Positions 9,042 to 16,346 of a DNA stretch of 64,000 bases are shown here, piece after piece; position 1 is the first letter of the stretch; every line of letters begins with the position of its first letter. The position numbers and the translations under genes were made by a program. The notes beneath the pieces were generated by a model that saw only the letters and a program-made list of their open reading frames with translations, was not told the origin of the DNA and made no database searches. The stretch is from NCBI RefSeq assembly GCF_009834185.1, contig NZ_CP047173.1, positions 868,001 through 932,000 of the forward strand. The letters are read 5' to 3'. This DNA is from Rathayibacter sp. VKM Ac-2760. GTDB taxonomy: Bacteria > Actinomycetota > Actinomycetes > Actinomycetales > Microbacteriaceae.

Positions 9042-9074
9042 TCCGGCTGCTTCTTCGTCACCTCGTGCCGCCTG

Positions 9075-10001
9075 ATGGGCAGCTCGGTTGCGATCGATGC
9101 CGGCCAGAGCGGCATCCGAGCCCGGGTCTTCGGCGGCGATGGCGGGGTGTACGAGCTGGACACGTCGAGCCTTCACGGGATCCGCACCGACCTACCCCTC
9201 GGCAGCGAACTAGAAGCGGTAGCGACCTCGATCATCGGTCGGATCGGTCAGGTGGAGGAGATGGCCGTAGGATCCACTGGTTTCACTGGGAACGAGAACC
9301 TGCTCGGACTCGAAGGGCTGAAGGACCTCGGCGTGCGGAAGGTTCTGATCGCCCACGACTCGATCACTTCCTACCTCGGAGCTCTCGGTGAGCAACAGGG
9401 CGCTGTCGTCGCCGCAGGGACCGGTGTCGTCACGCTCGCCGTCGGAGCGGACGCAGTGGCAAGGGTCGATGGCTGGGGCCACATCATGGGAGACGCGGGC
9501 AGCGGTTACTGGTTCGGGCGCGCAGCTCTCGACGCGGCCATGCGCGCCTACGACGGGCGCGGTCGTGACACGGTTCTGCTCGATCGACTTCGAGACGAAT
9601 TCGGTGACGTCGAGAAGGCCTACATCGCACTGCAGGCCGACCGAGCCCGCGTTCGACGAGTCGCATCCTTCTCCAGATGGGTGACAGAAGCCGAGAGTGA
9701 CGGCGATCCAGTGGCTGCCGACATCTGTCAGAGAGGAGCGGTGGAACTCGCCCTCTCCGCTGCAACCGCGCTGGACGAAGTCGACATCGGTCTCGATGCA
9801 GAATCCCTCGTCTGCACTCTCGGTGGGGTGTTCAGGGCACCGGCCATACGAAAGAACTTCGAGACAGAGATCTCAAGACGACGACCACGTTCGCGTCTTG
9901 TTCTTGATAGTGGCGACGGTCTGGATGGAGCGTCAAGACTTCTTGACCTCGCGTCTGGCAGCCCTCTCATCTCTCACGTCAAGATCATCTCCCTCAGCTG
10001 A
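9075..10001 (+). CDS. BadF/BadG/BcrA/BcrD-family ATPase, N-acetylglucosamine-kinase-like
   Basis: Cytoplasmic kinase-like protein of 308 residues from the ASKHA (actin/hexokinase/Hsp70) fold. The first phosphate loop is AIDAGQSGIRARVF, the region HDSITSYLGAL carries the usual catalytic aspartate, and the second phosphate motif is VVAAGTGVVTLAVG. WGHIMGDAGSGYWFGR and the C-terminal GDGLDGASRLL are typical of NAGK-like members. These enzymes phosphorylate free sugars. Here it may phosphorylate the galactose or other sugar released by the preceding GH36, or replace the missing glycerate kinase; the sequence does not decide. It lies 33 bases after the GH36 gene and is the last gene of the operon. 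No clear rho-independent hairpin follows it. Confidence 0.88.
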   Translation: MGSSVAIDAGQSGIRARVFGGDGGVYELDTSSLHGIRTDLPLGSELEAVATSIIGRIGQVEEMAVGSTGFTGNENLLGLEGLKDLGVRKVLIAHDSITSYLGALGEQQGAVVAAGTGVVTLAVGADAVARVDGWGHIMGDAGSGYWFGRAALDAAMRAYDGRGRDTVLLDRLRDEFGDVEKAYIALQADRARVRRVASFSRWVTEAESDGDPVAADICQRGAVELALSAATALDEVDIGLDAESLVCTLGGVFRAPAIRKNFETEISRRRPRSRLVLDSGDGLDGASRLLDLASGSPLISHVKIISLS

Positions 10002-10050
10002 GAAATGGGTCTCGAGGAGGCCGAGTCCCTGACAAGCTCGGGTCGCCCGC

Positions 10051-10762
10051 GTCGTGCGCCCGCTCCCTGTTCTCGGGGGACCGCCGAGCCGAGCCGGATA
10101 CTGATGGGATGACATCACCACTCGTCTCGGCCGTCGCTCACTCCGGCCTGACCGTGACCGATCTCGACGACTCGGTGGAACTGTGGTGCTCCGGTCTCGG
10201 CTTCACACTCGAACGCGCCTTCACGCTCGATGCGGACACCACGGTCGCGACCACGGGCGTCGACGGAGCGACGATCCGGGGAGCGGTGGTGACGCTCGGA
10301 GACCACCGAGTCGAGTTGCTGCAGTACGACCCCCCTCGGTCGGCTCGAGCAGCCGGCTCACCCGCGGACATCGGCACGGTGCACATCGCGCTGACGGTCT
10401 CGGACCTCGACCGGGTGCTGGGTCTGTGTGCTGTGCACGGTTGGCGTCCGGTCGGTCCGCCCCACCGGATGACCAGCGGCGCCCGAGCGGGTACACGCAT
10501 CGTCTACCTCGAGGGTGCGCTCGGCGGCTTCCTCGAACTGATCGCGCCACCGCGACGTCCCCAGCGCGGGCCTGCTCGGTCGTTGACGGAATCCGCGTTC
10601 AGCAACCTCGGGAACAAGGAGCTCCCGACTCTCGCAGGGGCCTCAGCGCCGCAGCGGAGACCGGCGCCGCTTTCCTGACGGCCGTTTCGAGCACGCCTGA
10701 CCTGGAGGAAGCGTCATCCTACGCGTGCCTGTCAGGTAAATGACATAACGTCGACTATCGGA
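10051..10762 (+). repeat. Direct repeat, copy A: VOC gene with flanks
   Basis: This stretch repeats at 29021-29704 in the same orientation. I count about 15 mismatches over roughly 560 aligned bases of the coding part (about 97% identity). Homology begins at GTGCGCCCGCTCCC upstream of the gene and fades after GTCGACTATCGG near 10762. Copy A carries about 26 extra bases near 10672-10697 that bring in an earlier stop codon. The offset between the copies is 18969 bases within the gene. Confidence 0.9.
10109..10678 (+). CDS. VOC-family (glyoxalase/dioxygenase fold) protein, copy A
   Basis: Small metalloenzyme-fold protein of 189 residues from the vicinal oxygen chelate superfamily. Two beta-alpha-beta-beta-beta modules are visible. 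The first starts at AHSGLTVTDLDDSVELW, where His11 is a likely metal ligand, with RVELLQY at its end. The second starts at GTVHIALTVSDLD and ends with GGFLELIAPP, whose Glu is a likely ligand. Family roles include glyoxalase, epimerase, extradiol dioxygenase and antibiotic binding; which one applies cannot be read here. The sequence GATACT stands six bases before the ATG and no Shine-Dalgarno is present, so translation is probably leaderless. A near-identical copy lies at 29078-29686. Copy A has a different, shorter C-terminus because of a small insertion. Confidence 0.88.
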   Translation: MTSPLVSAVAHSGLTVTDLDDSVELWCSGLGFTLERAFTLDADTTVATTGVDGATIRGAVVTLGDHRVELLQYDPPRSARAAGSPADIGTVHIALTVSDLDRVLGLCAVHGWRPVGPPHRMTSGARAGTRIVYLEGALGGFLELIAPPRRPQRGPARSLTESAFSNLGNKELPTLAGASAPQRRPAPLS

Positions 10763-10897
10763 TGATTGTGTCGTTGCTTGCGCGCCGCGCTCCTGGCCGG
10801 GCGGCTCGCGGGGGCAGGTCTCGGACTCGAGTTGTCACCGCGTCGGCTAGCCAGTGCAGCGAGTCGTCGACGCCGGGCATGGCTGGTGAGCGGGGAA

Positions 10898-11239
10898 TCA
10901 GAGGTTCGTGGCGCCCGGAACGATCGCTGACTGCTTCAGCCACGCAACGATTTCGGAGCGCACGGATGCGAAATTCTTGTACGCCGCCATGTCCTCAGGA
11001 AGCTCGCCGAGCACGGAGATCAGCTGATCCCGCCACTCGGGGACGTCGGCGAGCTGCGACAGCGGCGCCAGCTGGTAGGCGATGGTGAACAGCACGGCGT
11101 CGGTCAGCGGCAGCTTGACGAGGTGCTGGATCTCGATGCGCATCCGCAGCTCGCCGTACGCGCCGGTGGCGATGATGTGGGGGAGTCGGCCGACTGGCCG
11201 CGCAGCCACGGCCGAATGGGGGCGTGCGCGCTGGCGCAC
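10898..11239 (-). CDS. Hypothetical protein, probably an N-terminally truncated fragment
   Basis: A 113-codon frame that I do not recognise. The first 25 or so residues are Arg/Pro-rich and look non-coding, whereas the remainder reads like a normal soluble helical domain: ATGAYGELRMRIEIQHLVKL, then LTDAVLFTIAYQLAPLSQL, PEWRDQLISVLGELPEDM and SEIVAWLKQS. No Shine-Dalgarno precedes the GTG at 11239, and an internal ATG would start at residue 33. It stands back to back with the alpha/beta hydrolase gene, 41 bases apart. Within a segment that also holds conjugation-gene remnants, a 3' fragment of a larger gene is the most likely reading. A genuine small gene is the alternative. Confidence 0.5.
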   Translation of the reverse strand: MRQRARPHSAVAARPVGRLPHIIATGAYGELRMRIEIQHLVKLPLTDAVLFTIAYQLAPLSQLADVPEWRDQLISVLGELPEDMAAYKNFASVRSEIVAWLKQSAIVPGATNL

Positions 11240-11280
11240 TGTTCTCTATTGTGAGCGATCTCGCGGCAAAGGAGCCCGGC

Positions 11281-13221
11281 ATGAAGTCAGCATCCTCTCG
11301 CACCATCGCCTTGTCCCGCTTACACAGTGGCCCGCGTTCCCGATTCTTCGGCGCCCGAGCATCAAGTCCGGCGATCAACCCGGAGATCGGAGTCGGGAGT
11401 AGCGGAACGTCTCCGAGCGATCTCGGCTCCCGCCCGCCGGATGTTGCCGTTGTCGTGGTGCACGGGATGGGCGAGCAGCGCGAGGGCGAGACCATCCTGG
11501 AGTGGGCGGAGCCGCTCCTCGGCCGGATCGACTGGGCGATGAAGCGGTCGGTACCCGCCGAGCTAGGAGACACGGTCGGCGTCACAGTCACCCGGTCGGA
11601 GCTGCAGAACTGCGACGTCGCGCGCGTCGACGCCACAATCGTCGACGGGGACCGCGTCGAGCGTTCGGCGGTGTTCCTCGAAGCGACATGGTCCGAGTCG
11701 TTCGTGCCGGTGTCGCGCACCGAGACCTTCCAGTGGGGCGCCAAGTTCCTCTGGGTCGCGCTCTGGCGGATGTTCACTCACAACTACCGCACGATGCTCT
11801 GGGTCCCGCTGACCGTGCCCGGCTGGTTCGGCGGAGCGGGCAGACTCGTCCGGGTCGCTGTCGGAGCCGCGGCCGTCGTCCTGGAGGGCGTGGTGCTCGC
11901 AGTGCTAGGGGCCGTCTTGACGGTGTTCCTCATCCTCGCGTCCCCACTGCTGCTCGTGCCCGCCGTGAAGGCGGCGCTGCAGCCGATCGTGGATACCCTC
12001 GTCGCCTTCATCGGAGACGTCGCCACCTTCCGCCGCCATCCGCTGCGCAGTGCTGCGATGAAGAAGGTCGTGGCGGATCGTCTGAAGCTGGCGCACCTCC
12101 TCCTCGGCGAACGGCCCGACATCGAGATCATCGTGATCGCGCATTCGCAGGGCACCGCGATCACGCTGGCGTCCCTGTACGAGACGGAGCATGAGCGCGC
12201 CGACTGGACCACACCCATCCACGTGAACACACTCGGAACCGCCATCAACCTGCTCGGACGTTCGGCTTATCTCGGTCGGCGCGCCAGCGGCATATTCGAC
12301 CCGGTGAAGCGGTGGAGCGCGCTCGAGCACGGCTTCGCCTGGGACAACTTCTGGGGGATCTGGGACCCGGTTCCGTCCGGACCGATGGGAGACTCGCGGA
12401 AGAAGCGCGATGCGCGGTGGCGGAGCATCTACTCCTCCTCCTCCTCGTCCTTGCAAATGTCCGCCCCGGGCCCGCGCGAGCATCCACTGCAGAACACCGC
12501 GTCGCCGTTCACCGACCACATCACCTACCCGAAGAACATCCTGCAGGCGATCGATCCGCTCGCCGCTCGGATCGACCCGCGGGTGGCGGCCATGACGGCG
12601 GCTCAGTGCCCTCCCACATCGACCGAGCGCTGGGTGTCCGGGATCCGGCGGTCCCGTCCAGTCGCGATGGTCGCCGCACTGGTCATCGCGACGTGGTTCG
12701 GCGCACAGGTCGTGGTGCCGTCGATGGCGATCGCGTTCGTCCGTGAGGAGGTCGCGAGGTGGACGGATCCGATCCGCGACACATTCCTCGCGGTGTTCGG
12801 CGGCATCCTCGACATCGCCGGTGATCCGCAGCACGCCGTCCTCGTCGGCATCGGGTGGGTGCTGTTCCTCTCAGCGCCACTCGTATGGCTACACGGGCTC
12901 TTTGCGTCGCGGAACGAGCGCGCTCTGGTGTGGCCGGATCGGGCGAAGGAGTCGGCCGGGTCAGATCAGTCCGACGGCGCAGCGCCCGCGTCGCGCGGCA
13001 CTCTTCTCGCAGGTCGGTTCCGGATCGTCACGCCGCTCGTCGTGTACCTGCTCGGCGTGGTCGTCGCCGTACTGCTCTGGCAGCCTCCCAGCGCCGAACA
13101 CGTCGTCTGGGTGATCGTGTGCCTACTCGCGGCCGTTCTCATTCCGTTCTCGGTCTTCGCTCCGACCCCCGGAGCCGTATTCACTGATACGGCGCCGGCG
13201 CAGACGAGCCCTGGCACCTGA
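11281..13221 (+). CDS. Membrane-embedded alpha/beta hydrolase (lipase-like)
   Basis: Predicted 646-residue membrane protein with an alpha/beta-hydrolase core. The first core strand and oxyanion region read VAVVVVHGMGEQREG (His61 onward). The nucleophile elbow is AHSQGT, with Ser289 as the catalytic serine. Between them lies a hydrophobic block (about residues 180-240) containing at least one or two membrane helices. After the core come more helices: VAMVAALVIATWFGAQVVV near 460, a segment near 525-545, and two in the last 100 residues. Start: AAAGGAG at 11268-11274 lies ideally before the ATG at 11281; an upstream in-frame start at 11224 lacks a ribosome site. Soluble relatives are lipases and esterases, but a physiological substrate is not evident. 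It has no operon partner on its strand. Confidence 0.82.
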   Translation: MKSASSRTIALSRLHSGPRSRFFGARASSPAINPEIGVGSSGTSPSDLGSRPPDVAVVVVHGMGEQREGETILEWAEPLLGRIDWAMKRSVPAELGDTVGVTVTRSELQNCDVARVDATIVDGDRVERSAVFLEATWSESFVPVSRTETFQWGAKFLWVALWRMFTHNYRTMLWVPLTVPGWFGGAGRLVRVAVGAAAVVLEGVVLAVLGAVLTVFLILASPLLLVPAVKAALQPIVDTLVAFIGDVATFRRHPLRSAAMKKVVADRLKLAHLLLGERPDIEIIVIAHSQGTAITLASLYETEHERADWTTPIHVNTLGTAINLLGRSAYLGRRASGIFDPVKRWSALEHGFAWDNFWGIWDPVPSGPMGDSRKKRDARWRSIYSSSSSSLQMSAPGPREHPLQNTASPFTDHITYPKNILQAIDPLAARIDPRVAAMTAAQCPPTSTERWVSGIRRSRPVAMVAALVIATWFGAQVVVPSMAIAFVREEVARWTDPIRDTFLAVFGGILDIAGDPQHAVLVGIGWVLFLSAPLVWLHGLFASRNERALVWPDRAKESAGSDQSDGAAPASRGTLLAGRFRIVTPLVVYLLGVVVAVLLWQPPSAEHVVWVIVCLLAAVLIPFSVFAPTPGAVFTDTAPAQTSPGT

Positions 13222-13458
13222 GCGCCGCTCACGCAGCTTCTGTAGCTCGAGGCGCAACGCCGAAGTGCCCGACGCCAGCAGGGCCTCAATCAGCCGGAGC
13301 CTGCGATGACGGGCGAGTGCAGCCCGGCTGGGCGCTGTGCCGTATCCGCCGCGCCGACAGCTGCTTCCTGATTCCACCCGCAAGATCTGCGGTTCTCGCA
13401 AAGCGCCCGACCCCGGCGCAGTAGGCCCGTGCGCCGTTCCACGTCGCGTAAATGACCG
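13222..13458. other. Intergenic stretch without a recognised gene
   Basis: About 240 bases between the hydrolase stop and the conjugation-gene remnant. A minus-strand frame here (GYGTAPSRAALARHRRLRLI and onward) reads vaguely protein-like but has no start or family signal, so I leave it unassigned. It may be debris of the same element as the next two pseudogenes. Confidence 0.4.
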
Positions 13459-14121
13459 GTGTATCACTCGGCCGGTCCTCTGCTTATGAACAGCGAGTGC
13501 CGCAATCCGTCCGCCGACAGCCGTGGGCTCGTTCTCCGACAGGCCAAGGAACCCATCCATCGCTGGCGACGTCGACCACAGGGCGTCGCCGTGTTCGGCA
13601 AGGAGGGCATGTTGAAGCTGTGGAGCGCGTCGAACGCGTTCCTCTACCTCGGCAGCGTGAAGGAGAACGACTTCCTTCAGCACGTCTCCGAGCTCGTCGG
13701 GGACTACGACCGCGAAACGACCTCCGCCAGCTACAACAAGGGCGTCTGTTCGACGTCGACCGCGTCGAAGCGTGAGCGGATCCTGACCGTGGACGAGCTC
13801 GGTGCGATGCCCCGCGGCCGCGCCGTGATGCTCTCCACCGGATCCCGGGCTGCGCTGCTGCGCACCGTGCCCTGGTACGAGGGCACGAAGGAGAAGGTCG
13901 AGGCGATCAAGGCGTCCATCGCCGCCCACGACCCCGCGACCACCCCGGTACGCGGCGCCGAGCGGGCTTCCGTCGCGACGACGTCGGCGCGGCCGGTCGC
14001 GCCCGGCGCTGAGCCGGTCGTGGCAAGTGTCGAGCCGGCTCCGGCGATCGACCTCGCCGTCTCGATGCGGGCTCTGATGGAGAACGAGGACGCGAAGCGG
14101 ACGGAGGCGCAGCGTGACTGA
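13459..14121 (+). pseudogene. C-terminal remnant of a TraD/TraG-type conjugal coupling protein
   Basis: Type IV coupling proteins are hexameric membrane ATPases that feed DNA into a conjugation channel. Only the C-terminal part is left here. From about 13590, GVAVFGKEGMLKLWSASNAF, FLQHVSELVGDYDRET, TSTASKRERILTVDELGAMP and GRAVMLSTGSRAALLRTVPW match the 'TraM recognition' region of actinobacterial TraD/TraG proteins, followed by the usual low-complexity tail. The Walker A and B motifs and the N-terminal membrane helices are absent, and the first 40 residues of the frame look unrelated. The gene has therefore lost perhaps two thirds of its length. It is followed immediately, with start overlapping stop, by the DUF4913 gene, as in intact actinobacterial conjugative plasmids and ICEs. 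I call it a decayed integrative element. Confidence 0.8.
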
Positions 14122-14746
14122 CGACGATCCGCTCGCGGGCGGAGACGTGCAGGAAGCTGCAGGCCTCTCGGCCGCCGTCGACGGGGACCGCGACACCGCG
14201 ACCACGTGACTGCTCGGTGGGTTCGACGTCGACGCGATCGCCGCGAGAGAAGTCGCGGACGTCATCACCGGGATCATCGCTGGGATGACGAAGGAGGCCC
14301 TGGAACTTGCGCTGACACCCGCGCGGGTCGAGCTGATGCAGGAACGAGCCGAAGCGGCCGTGCAGCGCTCGTTGGAGGAGGACTCCGCCCCGACCCTCGT
14401 CTACGGCTCCGCCGACGAGTGGCTGCGGAAGTACTGGCGATACACCTACCGCCGACGCGTCTCCGCCAAGGGCCAGGGCACCGGACGCTGGCGCGCCGAC
14501 TGGTGGACCGTCGATGAAGCCGTGCAACGCATCGAAGCGCTCTGGCGCAGCTGGGAAGCGTCAAGGCTCGACGCAGGGCTCGGGATCAGCACCTGGTGGA
14601 TCAACCACGCCGAACCTCACATGGGCGCCCTGCTATCCACCGAGGGGCCGTTCACGGGCGCGACAGACGAAAACCTGCCGGGCGAACCGCTGCCGTATAA
14701 GAACCCGCCGACGGGCATGTTCGAACCGGATCGGCAATCCCAGTGA
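14114..14746 (+). pseudogene. DUF4913-family gene interrupted by an in-frame TGA
   Basis: The GTG at 14114 overlaps the stop of the TraD/TraG remnant and reads VTDDDPLAGGDVQEA in frame for 31 codons before a TGA at 14207-14209. The same frame then continues without interruption to 14746. The second part contains the signature of DUF4913, a family found beside conjugation genes in actinobacteria: YGSADEWLRKYWRYTYRRRV, RWRADWWTVDEAVQRIEALW, STWWINHAEPHMGALL and a final GPFTG. An internal ATG at 14285 would give a 153-residue product that keeps the whole conserved domain, so a shortened protein could still be made. The function of the family is unknown; it is presumed to be linked to plasmid transfer. 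The nonsense codon, together with the truncated neighbour, indicates decay. Confidence 0.75.
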
Positions 14747-15056
14747 AAGCCCTTTTTGCGAACTGCTGGATGTGCCAGCTACGGCGACGAGAGCAGAGAA
14801 GCGCTCGAGCGTCTCGGACAATTCCTGCTTGCTTCGTCGAGGCCGACGGAGGGCGGCGGAGCATCGGCTGACTGAAGTCAAGTGCGGGCTAGGGCGGGCT
14901 GCCCGTCGCTGGACGCGGGTCTTTGACCTCCTGGCAATCGCCCGCACGGCGTTCGATCCCTGCTGCTCGAGGCGCTGCAGGGCTGCCACCCGATGGGGGC
15001 CCTAGGCACCAGCGGAGCAAGGGTGGGGAGCCCTGTTTGCTGAAGCGGAGGAACGA
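14747..15056. other. Gene-free stretch
   Basis: About 310 bases after the DUF4913 remnant. Frames here are short and Arg-rich and none carries a recognisable domain or start. I see no RNA gene or insertion-sequence end. Confidence 0.4.
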
Positions 15057-15096
15057 GTCGGTGCTGCAGCCAGCACAGACCGGCGGCAGCACCGAC
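15057..15096 (-). terminator. Hairpin after the GH2-GH3-GH1 operon
   Basis: Perfect 11-base inverted repeat: GTCGGTGCTGC at 15057-15067 and GCAGCACCGAC at 15086-15096, with an 18-base loop. It lies three bases beyond the GH1 stop, where a terminator for the minus-strand operon is expected. No T-run follows, so termination strength is uncertain. Confidence 0.55.
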
Positions 15097-15099
15097 TCT

Positions 15100-16266
15100 C
15101 TAGAGCGCGTTGACGTGAGCGACGCCACCGAGCCAGGCCAGGCTCGGCTTGGGCGTGCGCTGGAAGGTCTTGCGGTCGACGGCGACGAGGCCGAACGTCG
15201 GTGCCCAGCGTCCCCACTCGAAGTTGTCCAGCAGGCTCCAGTGGCAGTATCCGCGGACGTCCACTCCGTCCGCGATCGCGTCGAGCAGGCCGGAGAGGGC
15301 GTCTCGCGTGTAGGCGATGCGACGCTCGTCGTCCGGGGTGGCGATGCCGTTCTCGGTGACGAGGATCGGCACGTCACCGACCACGTCTCTCGTGTGACGC
15401 AGGGCGGCACCGAGAGCGTCCGGCCGGTACGCCCATCCCATCAGGGTGTTGTCGGGGTGCTCAGGGTGGGGGACGACGCCGTTCTCGTCGACCGGCTGGC
15501 TCGTGTACGACTGGACGCCGATGTAGTCATCGCCGCGCGCGGCTTCGAGGTACATGTCCTCCCAGCGGTGCTGCACTTCGTTGAACTTCTCCTCGGCGCC
15601 CGGTGTCGCGGTGAAGGCCTGGTTCGCGACGGTCCAGCCGACCTGGGCTCCAGTGAGGGAGCGGATGAGGGGTGCGGCCTTCAGGTGGGCGGCGATGAGG
15701 GCCTCACCGAACTCGGGGTCGGGATCGGGGACGGAGGGGTAGGGGTTCCCTGCGGCCATGATGCGGGCGGCGCCGTGGTTCATGGCGACGACGTTGGGCT
15801 CGTTGATGGTGCAGATGTAGGGGACGTCGCCGAGGATGGTGCAGGCCTGCTCGACGTAGCGGAGGAAGGTCTCCGTTGCGTCCTCGGCCAGCCAGCCGCC
15901 GCGCTCCCCGAACCAGATCGGGTGGGTGAAGTGGTGGAGCGTCACGATGGGAGTCAGGCCCAAGCCGAAGGCGGTGTCGATCATCCGCCGGTAGTGGGCG
16001 AGCTCAGCGCGCGAGAACGCGCCGGGCAGCGGTTCGATGCGCGCCCACTCGATGCTGAAGCGGTAGGTGGTCAGTCCGGACTCGGCGAGCAGGCGCATGT
16101 CCTCCTCGTACCGGTGGTAGCTGTCCAGAGCGTCGCCGCTCGCGTCGATGTAGCCGGCGGCGATCTGCTCGAGCTGCCACCAGTCGTTGTTGAGGTTGTT
16201 GCCCTCGATCTGGTGCGCGGCGGTGGAGGCGCCCCAGAGGAATCCGTCGGGGAAGGATCGTGTCAT
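15100..16266 (-). CDS. GH1 beta-glucosidase-type glycoside hydrolase
   Basis: Cytoplasmic family 1 glycosidase of 388 residues, somewhat short for GH1 (usually 440-480). The fold is complete: FPDGFLWGASTAAHQIEGN at the N-terminus, YRFSIEWARIEP, the acid/base Glu156 in CTINEPNVV, and the nucleophile Glu305 in ILVTENGIA. WSLLDNFEWGRWAPTFGLV near the C-terminus completes the sugar-binding pocket. It should hydrolyse beta-glucosides, beta-galactosides or related glycosides with retention. The ATG at 16266 is the only start that matches the family N-terminus, with AGAAAGAG about nine bases upstream. It is the last gene of a minus-strand operon after GH2 and GH3, 80 bases behind GH3. Control is expected through the palindromic operator upstream of the GH2 gene. 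Confidence 0.93.
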   Translation of the reverse strand: MTRSFPDGFLWGASTAAHQIEGNNLNNDWWQLEQIAAGYIDASGDALDSYHRYEEDMRLLAESGLTTYRFSIEWARIEPLPGAFSRAELAHYRRMIDTAFGLGLTPIVTLHHFTHPIWFGERGGWLAEDATETFLRYVEQACTILGDVPYICTINEPNVVAMNHGAARIMAAGNPYPSVPDPDPEFGEALIAAHLKAAPLIRSLTGAQVGWTVANQAFTATPGAEEKFNEVQHRWEDMYLEAARGDDYIGVQSYTSQPVDENGVVPHPEHPDNTLMGWAYRPDALGAALRHTRDVVGDVPILVTENGIATPDDERRIAYTRDALSGLLDAIADGVDVRGYCHWSLLDNFEWGRWAPTFGLVAVDRKTFQRTPKPSLAWLGGVAHVNAL

Positions 16267-16346
16267 GGGTGATGCTCTTTCTGGTCGGTGAACGGTCGGT
16301 CGTCGGCGACTGCCGCGGTACTGGGAGGAGTAGGAGGGCGGGGAGC

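Noticed and set aside
13123..13440. Minus-strand peptide ending ELQKLRERRSGAR as a possible transposase tail
   Set aside because: Arg-rich, no catalytic motif, no start; not distinguishable from a shadow frame.
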